From the NCBI GenBank assembly GCA_030531495.1, contig JAUNNJ010000007.1, forward strand, positions 1-51,359: DNA of 51,359 nucleotides, read 5' to 3'. This document shows, piece after piece, positions 8,246-15,850 of this stretch. This stretch comes from Bacteroidales bacterium (GTDB lineage: Bacteria > Bacteroidota > Bacteroidia > Bacteroidales > Muribaculaceae). Position 1 is the first letter of the stretch. Each line of letters starts with the position of its first letter. Below the pieces are notes generated by a model, which was not told where the DNA came from, ran no database searches, and saw only the letters and a program-made list of their open reading frames with translations. Position numbers and translations under genes: made by a program.

Positions 8246-10378
8246 ATGGCCAACAAAATATCAGAATTAATATCACAGGAACTAAATATCCCTCTACATC
8301 AAGTGGCGGGAACTGTTGGCTTGCTTAACGACGACAACAGTATTCCATTCATCAGTAGATATCGTAAGGAAGTGACTGGTGGACTTGACGAGATTGCTGT
8401 GCAATCGGTGGAAACACGTTTGAATTACTACAACGAACTGGAGAAACGCAAAGCCACCATATTAAAAAGCATTGAAGCGCAAGATAAACTCACAGATGAG
8501 CTCTCAGCCCGCATTCTCAATTGCTGGGATGCCAACACGCTGGAGGACATTTATTTGCCATACAAGCCAAAGCGTCGCACACGTGCAGAAGTGGCTCGTG
8601 AAAAGGGACTTGAACCTTTGGCAAAGATTATTATGGCCCAGCGTTCGGCCGACATTCAGCAGCGTGCACAACAATTTCTGTCGGATGCCGTTGCCGATGC
8701 GGATACAGCCATTGCCGGCGCTCAAGACATTATAGCTGAATGGATTTCGGAAAGCGAAGCCGTTCGCAACAGTGTGCGTCGTGCTTTCCGCCACGATGCT
8801 GTGCTGAATTCGCATTTCGTGAAAGGCAAAGAGATTGAAGGCCGCAACTATGAAAACTATTACGAATATAGTCAACCGCTTCGCCGTGTGTCGTCGCACC
8901 AACTTTTGGCCATTCGTCGTGGCGAAAAGGAAGGATTCCTGAAAGTGGGTATCTCTATCAACGACGATAGAGCTATCGACAACATTTGCCGCATTGTGGT
9001 TAGAGGTCAGGGAGAAGCGTCGGTGCTGGTGGAAGAAGCGGCAGAAGACAGTTACAAGCGCCTTGTGAAGCCCTCTATCGAAACCGAATTTGCTGCTCTC
9101 TCAAAATCGAAAGCCGACGAAGAGGCTATTGATATGTTTGCCCAAAATGCTCGTCAGTTGCTATTTGCACCACCATTGGGGCATAAGCGAATATTGGCAG
9201 TAGACCCCGGCTTCCGTACGGGCTGCAAGGTGGTGTGCCTTGATGAAAACGGCAATCTTCTTCATCACGATGTGATTTACCCCACAGCACCTCATTACGA
9301 CATCGACGGGGCTGCCGAAAAGGTGTGCTCACTCGTTGAAAAATACGCTATCGATGCTATTTCGCTTGGCAATGGCACCGCCAGCCGCGAAACCGAGCGC
9401 TTCTTGAAGCGTCTGCACCACAAGCGCCCTGTGGATGTGTTTGTGGTGAGCGAGAATGGTGCAAGTATCTATTCTGCATCAAAAATTGCGCGCGACGAAT
9501 TCCCAGACAAGGATGTGACGGTGCGTGGAGCTGTGTCGATTGGTCGCCGATTGCTCGACCCGTTGGCAGAACTCGTAAAGATTGACCCTAAGTCGATAGG
9601 CGTTGGGCAATATCAGCACGATGTAGACCAGACCAAACTCAAAGAGGCACTCACATTCACGGTGGAAAGTTGCGTGAATAGCGTGGGTGTGAACATCAAC
9701 ACCGCAAGCAAGGAACTGCTCACTTATGTGGCAGGTCTCGGTCCTGCGTTGGCAGAAAAGATTGTGACTTATCGTGCCGAAAACGGGGCTTTCCATTCGC
9801 GTGCCGATATTTTGAACGTGCCAAAAATGGGCAAAAAGACCTTCACTCAAGCGGCAGGTTTCTTGCGTGTGCCTGAAAGCGAGAATCCGCTCGACAATTC
9901 TGCTGTGCATCCCGAAAGTTATACCATTGTGAAGCAGATGGCCAAGGATTGCGGGTGCTCTGTGGCTGAATTGATGGCCGACAAGGAAAAGCGTGCAAGC
10001 ATCGACATCAAGAAATACGTGACCGAAAAGGTAGGCATTCCCACTTTGGCCGATATTATGAGCGAATTAGACAAGCCAGGTCGCGACCCTCGCAGCGGAA
10101 TTGAAGTGTTTGAATTTGATGATACAATCAACGATATCAAGGATTTGCGTAAGGATATGGAGCTGAATGGCAAAGTGACGAATATCACCAAATTTGGTGC
10201 ATTTGTTGATATCGGCATTCACGAAAATGGCTTGGTACATATTTCGCACCTCTCTGATCGCCGCGTTTCCGACCCATCGCGTGTGGTGCAAATTGGGCAG
10301 CATGTTCGCGTTCGTGTCCTTGACGTTGACCTCGACCGCAAGCGTATCTCTTTGTCGATGAAAGGAGTGAAGCAGTGA
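8246..10378 (+). CDS. tex: Tex family transcription accessory protein, RNA-binding
   Basis: Tex is a conserved nucleic-acid-binding protein linked to transcription and stress or toxin expression. The 710-residue product shows the full architecture. The helical Tex N-terminal domain includes FISRYRKEVTGGLDE near residue 36. A YqgF-like RNase H fold follows from about 315 (ILAVDPGFRTGCKV), then helix-hairpin-helix modules from about 480 (VNINTASKELLTYVAGLG). A C-terminal S1 domain spans about 635-708 (GKVTNITKFGAFVDIGIHENGLVHISHL). It is 17 bp downstream of the phosphoesterase gene, and its TGA overlaps the next gene's GTG. Confidence 0.95.
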   Translation: MANKISELISQELNIPLHQVAGTVGLLNDDNSIPFISRYRKEVTGGLDEIAVQSVETRLNYYNELEKRKATILKSIEAQDKLTDELSARILNCWDANTLEDIYLPYKPKRRTRAEVAREKGLEPLAKIIMAQRSADIQQRAQQFLSDAVADADTAIAGAQDIIAEWISESEAVRNSVRRAFRHDAVLNSHFVKGKEIEGRNYENYYEYSQPLRRVSSHQLLAIRRGEKEGFLKVGISINDDRAIDNICRIVVRGQGEASVLVEEAAEDSYKRLVKPSIETEFAALSKSKADEEAIDMFAQNARQLLFAPPLGHKRILAVDPGFRTGCKVVCLDENGNLLHHDVIYPTAPHYDIDGAAEKVCSLVEKYAIDAISLGNGTASRETERFLKRLHHKRPVDVFVVSENGASIYSASKIARDEFPDKDVTVRGAVSIGRRLLDPLAELVKIDPKSIGVGQYQHDVDQTKLKEALTFTVESCVNSVGVNINTASKELLTYVAGLGPALAEKIVTYRAENGAFHSRADILNVPKMGKKTFTQAAGFLRVPESENPLDNSAVHPESYTIVKQMAKDCGCSVAELMADKEKRASIDIKKYVTEKVGIPTLADIMSELDKPGRDPRSGIEVFEFDDTINDIKDLRKDMELNGKVTNITKFGAFVDIGIHENGLVHISHLSDRRVSDPSRVVQIGQHVRVRVLDVDLDRKRISLSMKGVKQ

Positions 10379-10752
10379 AAGAGGTGGTGCTGAGTGTGGC
10401 GAGCAATGTGGCGAGCCGTAGGCAGATGATGGCCGACGCTCTTGATTGGCTCACGGGTGTGTTGGCACCTCTCAGGTGCTCAATGCTCTACACCACGAAA
10501 GCGCTTCATGGCGATTCCTACTACTTGAATGCTGTGGTATCAGGCTATTGTGATATGCCTTTTGAAGAACTGCATGCAGTGCTCAAGCAGCACGAAGTGG
10601 ATGCTGGACGTACTGAAGAGATGCGCAGCAGGCATTTCGTGCCTATCGATATTGATATCGTGATTTACGATGGCGAAATACTCAAGCCCAAAGATTATGG
10701 TCAGGAATTCTTTAAAAAAGGATGGGATGAACTGAAGAATCCACGAAAGTAA
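10375..10752 (+). CDS. folK: FolK-like (HPPK family) protein, short and atypical
   Basis: This 125-residue product resembles 6-hydroxymethyl-7,8-dihydropterin pyrophosphokinase, which makes the pyrophosphorylated pterin for folate synthesis. Matching parts are an N-terminal LSVASNVASRRQMM (family: IALGSNLGDR), YLNAVVSGY, the AGR segment and the metal-binding aspartates in PIDIDIVIYDG. Enzymes of the family are usually near 160 residues. This one lacks the C-terminal segment with the conserved His, and the Arg before the IDID motif is replaced (HFVPIDID for GPRxIDID). The start is a GTG inside the tex stop (GTGA). It could be a working minimal enzyme or a derived homologue. Confidence 0.72.
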   Translation: MKEVVLSVASNVASRRQMMADALDWLTGVLAPLRCSMLYTTKALHGDSYYLNAVVSGYCDMPFEELHAVLKQHEVDAGRTEEMRSRHFVPIDIDIVIYDGEILKPKDYGQEFFKKGWDELKNPRK

Positions 10753-10783
10753 CTAATTTTGTAAATAAAAAAATATTTTAGAT

Positions 10784-11071
10784 ATGAAGAATGAATCAAT
10801 TTCTCCTCGTGCGTTGAATATTTTGCGCATCGTAGGCTTTGTTTATTTGTTGTTGGCCATCGCCTTTGTGGCTTCGCCTTATGATTTCGACAAGGTGGGC
10901 TGGCTCGGTTATGTGGACGATTTCTTCCTGTTTATGTCGGCATTCACCTTCCTCAATGGAGCATTCCAGAAAGCAGAACGTGCATTCTTGCGCCGTCAGT
11001 TCTTTATGCTTTCTGTGATGTTCTTTGTACTGTGTTTGGTTTGGATAGCCGTGCTGGTAGCCATTAAGTGA
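10784..11071 (+). CDS. Small membrane protein, DUF1232-like
   Basis: This 95-residue hydrophobic protein has about three membrane segments (roughly 14-30, 44-60 and 72-92). The segment SPYDFDKVGWLGYVDDFF resembles the proline/aspartate motif of DUF1232 (YkvA) proteins; the resemblance is by eye and the family has no firm function. It starts 31 bp after the folK-like gene and is followed by a strong terminator, so it is probably the last gene of the operon. Confidence 0.6.
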   Translation: MKNESISPRALNILRIVGFVYLLLAIAFVASPYDFDKVGWLGYVDDFFLFMSAFTFLNGAFQKAERAFLRRQFFMLSVMFFVLCLVWIAVLVAIK

Positions 11072-11148
11072 CCAATTTGAAGTGCATCAGGGCTTTTAGA
11101 TTGAGTTTTGTTAATGCACTTTCTGGGATAAATGATGATATGAAAAAT

Positions 11149-11177
11149 GTCTGGAGAACGCGAATGATTCTCCAGAC
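11149..11177. terminator. Bidirectional intrinsic terminator
   Basis: GTCTGGAGAA (11149-11158) pairs perfectly with TTCTCCAGAC (11168-11177) around a 9-nt loop. The plus strand continues into a T-rich stretch (AGTTTATTTT), and the minus strand runs into five T's. It lies between convergent genes ending at 11071 and 11206, so it can serve both. Confidence 0.85.
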
Positions 11178-11205
11178 AGTTTATTTTGTGCTATGTGTAG
11201 GCCTG

Positions 11206-12732
11206 CTATTGGCGGAATGTGCGGGTGATGGTCATGCGAGGCTTACCATCCAGATTTGCATCCATACGAGTCCACTGACCGCTGTCGTTGGTGGTGTAGG
11301 TGTAGGTCCAGGTGTGTTTGGTTTTGCCTTTTTCCGAATCAATTTGAGTGGCGCGGCTGCCATCGTAACGCAAGAATTTCAGCAGGGTTTCTCCAGTCTT
11401 TTCTGTGCGGATTTTACCGCTCTTGAATGTGGACTTACGGTTTTCGCCAGCTGAAGTCTTTTCGTTTCTTTCAGTGATTCTGCCGTCGGCATCGTAGGTG
11501 TAGTCAATCACTTGTCCGTCGGTGCAGGTGAGGCGTGAAAGACGGCCATTGGCATTGTAGGTGCATTTGTAGGTGTAGGTCTTGCCTTTTTCTGTTTTTG
11601 CCACAAGGTAGAAGCCATGTTTCTCGTCATAGCCGTAGGAATACTGGGTGAGCACTCTTGTATGGCCATTGTATGCTTCGGTGAGCAATCCTTGTGCATT
11701 GAAAGAATAGCGATTCAGCGTTACGGTGCCTGTGCTTTCGGTGATTGTTTCTTCCACATTGCCCACGAAACCGTTGAAATTGAGTTTCAGGCTCATGAAA
11801 CGGTAGGAATGGGTGGGAAGGTTGATGAGGTTGTCGTAGACTACAAACACGCGGTTGGCCACATCGCGGCGGTTGGTAGAAGCGTACTTGTCGAGGTCGG
11901 CAAGTGTGGCGTTCATATTGCACAGACGATTTTCCTGCAGTCGCACCAGTGCCTTTCTTGCTTCGCTCACTTGTGATGATGCAGTGTTCACGAATTGGTA
12001 ATCGCTGATAAACTTGTTCCAAGTTTTCTCATCGTTCACTTCTTTTGCATTGGCGTATTCGTATTTCAAGAGATTTTCTTTAGCCTTTTCAATGAGTGGA
12101 GAATTGGGATAATTGCGCAAATAGTTGCGGCATCCCGTTGCAGTGGTGCAAGTTTCTTCAAATTCAAGAATTGCCACTTGGTTGCTCGCCTCCTTGTAGG
12201 CAGGGTCGGAGCTGTCGAGCACGGTGAGGAGCTGGCGATATGCGTCGGCGGTGTGAGATGCCTTGGCGCTTTCAATCACCTTCTTTTCCACCATTTTTTT
12301 GATGATGTCGACAGATAGCTCGATATCGTCGGCCCCGAGAAATTCGTTGGCTTCTTCAATGTTGGTGCCTCGCACATAGATGTTTCGCACCAGTTGCATC
12401 GCATTCCATGGGTCTTGTTTTATTCCCACGGTTTGCTGCTTTGGGCTTATCATAAAGAGGGCATTGCTCAAGTCGTAGAGAGGGTAGAGTGCTCTCTCAT
12501 AGGCTTGGTGATTGCTTGCCATCAATTTTTCGAGAGCAAGTTGCTCGTTCCATGCGGCGGTGTAGTCGCCTTTTCCCAGTAGTGCGAAAACACGGTGCAT
12601 CTGCTTGGTGTGCGATGCCTTAGTGTCGGTGCTGAAGGCCACAATCTGTGGTGCTGCTTCAGCTTGTGTAGTCATAGCGGGCATAAGTGCTGCCACTGTG
12701 GCTGCCGCGAAGATTAATGCTTTTATTTTCAT
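11206..12732 (-). CDS. Exported protein with YD-type repeats, unknown function
   Basis: This 508-residue protein has a Sec signal peptide (MKIKALIFAAATVAALMPAM, cleavage near AEA-AP). Residues 30-300 are helical and TPR-like (LLGKGDYTAAWNEQLALEKL, tandem short helices). The C-terminal 200 residues are beta-rich with YD-repeat-like units (GKTYTYKCTYNANGRLSRLT, DYTYDADGRITERN). YD repeats are known from Rhs-type and wall-associated proteins, but this protein is far too short for an Rhs shell. It is probably periplasmic or outer-membrane attached. It lies 59 bp downstream of the stress-protein gene on the same strand. I do not recognise a specific family. Confidence 0.75.
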   Translation of the reverse strand: MKIKALIFAAATVAALMPAMTTQAEAAPQIVAFSTDTKASHTKQMHRVFALLGKGDYTAAWNEQLALEKLMASNHQAYERALYPLYDLSNALFMISPKQQTVGIKQDPWNAMQLVRNIYVRGTNIEEANEFLGADDIELSVDIIKKMVEKKVIESAKASHTADAYRQLLTVLDSSDPAYKEASNQVAILEFEETCTTATGCRNYLRNYPNSPLIEKAKENLLKYEYANAKEVNDEKTWNKFISDYQFVNTASSQVSEARKALVRLQENRLCNMNATLADLDKYASTNRRDVANRVFVVYDNLINLPTHSYRFMSLKLNFNGFVGNVEETITESTGTVTLNRYSFNAQGLLTEAYNGHTRVLTQYSYGYDEKHGFYLVAKTEKGKTYTYKCTYNANGRLSRLTCTDGQVIDYTYDADGRITERNEKTSAGENRKSTFKSGKIRTEKTGETLLKFLRYDGSRATQIDSEKGKTKHTWTYTYTTNDSGQWTRMDANLDGKPRMTITRTFRQ

Positions 12733-12791
12733 CGTAATATAAGTTAAGTGTGTGTGTTGTAAAATAGTGGTATAATCTTGTTAGTTCTTTT

Positions 12792-13913
12792 TCATACAGG
12801 TACTACCAGTAGCGGCGTATCGCTACAGAAAAGCACCTTATGTGCTATACTTGGATTAAATAATCGTGCAAAGATATTGGTTTTTTTGTTAGGAATCACA
12901 ATAAGATCGATATTTTTCTCATTGGTGAATTTTTGGAATTCATCAAGATTGCCTTCCAGCGCCACTTCTGTCATTTGGAATTCGCACTGTGGATAATGTT
13001 CGGTGCAATAGTTCATCAGTTGCTGTTTGGCTTCTTGGGTGTAAGTGGCATTGTTGCGTTTTTCCACCACTGGCACGATGCTCACTTTCAATCCTTTCAC
13101 TGAAAGCAGGTGAGAGAACATGTCGAAAGAAAGCAAATCGTTGGGGATGAGATTACTGAAAAACACCACATTCTTGATTTGTGCCAATCGGTCGGCTTCC
13201 GTATTTTTGGGAATAGCCATAATTGGGAATTTGCAGGCATCGAGCACTTCTGCAGTGACGCTGCCCAGTGCAGCCCGTTCTTTTTGGCTCGTGCCGGCAG
13301 TGCCCATCACGATGAGCTGTGCTTTCACTTCTTCTGCACAATTGAGCACGCATTGCTCGGCCACACCTTCGCGTACGGCAGTTTCGAACGACACATTCGC
13401 CAATTGCTGGTCCACAATCATCTTTTCAAGTTTTGAACGGAAGTCCTTCATTGCCAGCAGTGCTTTTGAGCGAAGTGTACTGTCGGCGATACCCACTCTA
13501 TCATATTTGTCGCTGCTAAATGGCAAGGCAAATTTGCGTTCTGCATTCATATAGGCGTGCAGAAGCACCACACTGCCATTGTAGCGCTGGGCATATTCAA
13601 AGCCCACGAGGCAACTTTTTATGGAATAATCGCTGAAATCTACAGGAATCAACACCTTCATTCCCTTCTTGGGTGTGGTGCTTACAGGAATGAACTGCTC
13701 ACTTTCCACCACAGCCAATGCTTTAGGCAAATCCTTTTCGCGGATGCGTACGCGCACGCCTGCCGACACCACAGGTTCCGACAGGTTCACATTGTGGAGC
13801 ACAGAGGTGATGCCTGCTTGCTCAAGCCTGGATTTCAGAATCACGGCATGGTCGTAGGTGTGAATGGCGAGCGTGATGAGACGATTTGGATCGTTGTTGC
13901 TTTGAGTTGACAT
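12792..13913 (-). CDS. DUF2007-UspA-UspA fusion, universal stress protein
   Basis: This 373-residue cytoplasmic protein has three parts. Residues 1-75 (ITLAIHTYDHAVILKSRLEQ...IREKDLPKALAVVES) look like the DUF2007 putative signal-transducing domain. Residues 85-235 form a first universal stress domain (MKVLIPVDFSDYS... and IVMGTAGTSQKERAALGSVTAEVL, a G-2x-G-9x-G(S)-like nucleotide loop). Residues 245-373 form a second, degenerate stress domain ending VLFCSDTPLLVVPV, without an obvious ATP loop. It may act as a stress-linked nucleotide sensor; the ligand is inferred. It sits between the HTH gene and the YD-repeat exporter gene. Confidence 0.82.
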   Translation of the reverse strand: MSTQSNNDPNRLITLAIHTYDHAVILKSRLEQAGITSVLHNVNLSEPVVSAGVRVRIREKDLPKALAVVESEQFIPVSTTPKKGMKVLIPVDFSDYSIKSCLVGFEYAQRYNGSVVLLHAYMNAERKFALPFSSDKYDRVGIADSTLRSKALLAMKDFRSKLEKMIVDQQLANVSFETAVREGVAEQCVLNCAEEVKAQLIVMGTAGTSQKERAALGSVTAEVLDACKFPIMAIPKNTEADRLAQIKNVVFFSNLIPNDLLSFDMFSHLLSVKGLKVSIVPVVEKRNNATYTQEAKQQLMNYCTEHYPQCEFQMTEVALEGNLDEFQKFTNEKNIDLIVIPNKKTNIFARLFNPSIAHKVLFCSDTPLLVVPV

Positions 13914-13961
13914 GATTATTCAGGGTGCAAATTCTTGTGAATAGGGTGGAATATATAAAAA

Positions 13962-14001
13962 GCATGGAACCTCACATTGATTAGAATGTCTGGCCCCATG
14001 C
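13962..14001 (-). terminator. Intrinsic terminator after the small HTH gene
   Basis: On the minus strand GCATGG (14001-13996) pairs with CCATGC (13967-13962), with further inner pairing ACATT/AATGT, followed by a run of five T's. It lies 25 nt past the stop of the 85-residue HTH gene. Confidence 0.6.
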
Positions 14002-14025
14002 AATGATTTCTTGTTTTCTACTTTT

Positions 14026-14283
14026 TTAGGCTTCCTCCTTCTCACCGAGAATTTCGAGGGCCATATCTAAAATTTTTGTATCGTCGAGAACTACATAACC
14101 ACCGTCAGGACCTGGTTCAATATGTACGCCCATGTTTGTGCCGTATTCATAGTTAGAACCACCGAAATAGTTACGCACTGATTGGTCTGTCATGTTCAGT
14201 TTATCCGCGATTTTGTGGATCGAGCCTTCTGGTAAACTGTCTTTGATGCGACGAAGCTCTTTGAATGGAATTGTTTTTGGCAT
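14026..14283 (-). CDS. Small conserved HTH DNA-binding protein
   Basis: This 85-residue protein carries a helix-turn-helix in the N-terminal half: PEGSIHKIADKLNMTDQSVRNYFGG reads as helix, turn and recognition helix. A short linker rich in Gly, Tyr and Pro and an acidic C-terminal helix (ILDMALEILGEKEEA) follow. I recall similar small proteins as common in Bacteroidales but know no defined regulon. It is a single gene, with a terminator on its 3' side. Regulator versus nucleoid-type binding cannot be decided. Confidence 0.78.
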   Translation of the reverse strand: MPKTIPFKELRRIKDSLPEGSIHKIADKLNMTDQSVRNYFGGSNYEYGTNMGVHIEPGPDGGYVVLDDTKILDMALEILGEKEEA

Positions 14284-14399
14284 GATTATGTAAATTAAAT
14301 TAGTTAATAAATGGTGTTACTTAATTGTTTTATGCTATAAAATTATTACAAAAGTTGCTAATTTCAAAATATTTTTGAGTATATTTTTTTTCAAAATGC

Positions 14400-15062
14400 C
14401 TAAAATATGGCAATGAGTGCTATAATCAGCAAGTTAAACACTGTGGTGTAGTTGATGATTTTTGCATCATTTTGGCAGAAGAGTTCATTAGCTGCAGGAA
14501 TATGCCATTTTGAAGGCGTTTTTTTCCATAGCCAAAAGACGAGAAAAGCCATTGACATTCCCACAATGATACCTCCGAGTATGTCGCCAGGATAGTGTAC
14601 ACCCAGGTAGATGCGACTGTAACTTACTATTGCTGCCCATCCAATCATTGCAGCCCAAGTGCCACGGTTTCTCATCACAAGGCTGATGAGGGTGGCAATG
14701 CCGAAGAGGTTGGCTGCATGACTTGACACAAACCCAAACTTGCCTCCGCGATAGTCGTTCACCACATGCACGATGTTTTGCAATTCGGGATTGTGTGTGG
14801 GGCGTAGGCGCTCCACAAGTGGCTTGATAATACCTGAAGATATGCGGTCGGCAAGTAGCACCACTAAAGCAATCATCACCACCAGTGTGAGGATGTTGCG
14901 CCAATTGCGTTTTCGCGCCAGAAGTGCAAGCATTGCCACGATGATAAGGGCCGAAGAGAATTTGCCAGAAATGAGCCACATCAGTTGGTCGGCGTAGGGG
15001 CAATTCAAGCCATTCAGTGTGCAGAGCAAGTCGGCATCAAGTTGTTGAAGGTATTCAAGCAT
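14400..15062 (-). CDS. PAP2 family membrane phosphatase
   Basis: This is a 220-residue polytopic protein with the three acid-phosphatase motifs: KPLVERLRP (K80, R87), FVSSHAAN (H115) and SRIYLGVHYPGD (R150, H156, D160). These form the vanadate-type active site that hydrolyses lipid phosphates such as undecaprenyl pyrophosphate or phosphatidylglycerophosphate. Five to six transmembrane segments can be seen, including a C-terminal one (VFNLLIIALIAIF). It starts 20 bp after batE and is probably the last gene of the bat transcript. The substrate is unknown. Confidence 0.9.
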   Translation of the reverse strand: MLEYLQQLDADLLCTLNGLNCPYADQLMWLISGKFSSALIIVAMLALLARKRNWRNILTLVVMIALVVLLADRISSGIIKPLVERLRPTHNPELQNIVHVVNDYRGGKFGFVSSHAANLFGIATLISLVMRNRGTWAAMIGWAAIVSYSRIYLGVHYPGDILGGIIVGMSMAFLVFWLWKKTPSKWHIPAANELFCQNDAKIINYTTVFNLLIIALIAIF

Positions 15063-15082
15063 ATTCTGTGAAGTATTAAAAC

Positions 15083-15850
15083 TTAAATTTTTTCAATGTC
15101 GTTGTTGCTAATCCAGGCAGGCTGATTGTGCGACGATTCCACTTTATACCAAACTTCCACGGGTTTGGTGTTGGTTTTCACCGAATCCACAATGCTTACC
15201 TTCGTGCCACCCTTGAGTTTGAATGCCACTTCTTTTTCGGAGGGCGCGTGTGGGGCAGTGCTGAGTGTGGCTGATTGTGGCATCACTATTGCGTCGCTGT
15301 GATTCACAGCCACAGAGCGCTGATAGAATGCGCAGGCCATTGTTGCGACAAACACCACGAGCAAAATACCTGCCCCGAAGAAACCAACTTTTCGCAGAGC
15401 CACGCTATTTAAAAAGATGTAGGCAGCAATGGCGCAGAGAAGCAGAATGAATGCAATGGCAGAAATCACCGCCCAAGAGTTGCTTGATAGTTTGCTCACA
15501 CTTGCTTGCAGGAGGTCGGAGAAGAAACTTCCAGAGGTGTTTTCTGCAATTTTTGATTTTTCGCGCACGAATTGAAGGTTAGCGCGGGCATCATTGTTGG
15601 AGGGGTCGAGCACCAATGCACGCTCAAAATAGAGAATGGCCTTGGGCACTTCCTGCATCTTGTAGTGGGCACAGCCTAAGTTGTAGAACAGGTCGGAAGA
15701 TGTGCCACTTTCTTTTGCTTGCGCTTCATAGATTTTGATAGCGTCTTGATAGCGCTTCTGGTTGTAGGCGCTATCGGCATTGTCGGCAGCGGCAAATGTG
15801 GCTGCGGTATATAGGAATGCTGTTGCCAGCAGAATCAGTATTCTTTTCAT
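15083..15850 (-). CDS. batE: BatE: TPR and SH3-domain aerotolerance protein
   Basis: This 255-residue protein has a signal peptide (MKRILILLATAFLYTAATFAA) and TPR repeats at about 25-110 (AYNQKRYQDAIKIYEAQAK; DLFYNLGCAHYKMQEVPKAI). Two membrane helices follow at about 128-152 and 158-176, then a bacterial SH3-like domain from about 195 to the end (FKLKGGTKVSIVDS...EVWYKVESSHNQPAWISNNDI). This matches BatE of the Bacteroides aerotolerance operon, thought to act with the other Bat proteins at the inner membrane. Its ATG overlaps the batD stop (ATGA). Confidence 0.87.
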   Translation of the reverse strand: MKRILILLATAFLYTAATFAAADNADSAYNQKRYQDAIKIYEAQAKESGTSSDLFYNLGCAHYKMQEVPKAILYFERALVLDPSNNDARANLQFVREKSKIAENTSGSFFSDLLQASVSKLSSNSWAVISAIAFILLLCAIAAYIFLNSVALRKVGFFGAGILLVVFVATMACAFYQRSVAVNHSDAIVMPQSATLSTAPHAPSEKEVAFKLKGGTKVSIVDSVKTNTKPVEVWYKVESSHNQPAWISNNDIEKI

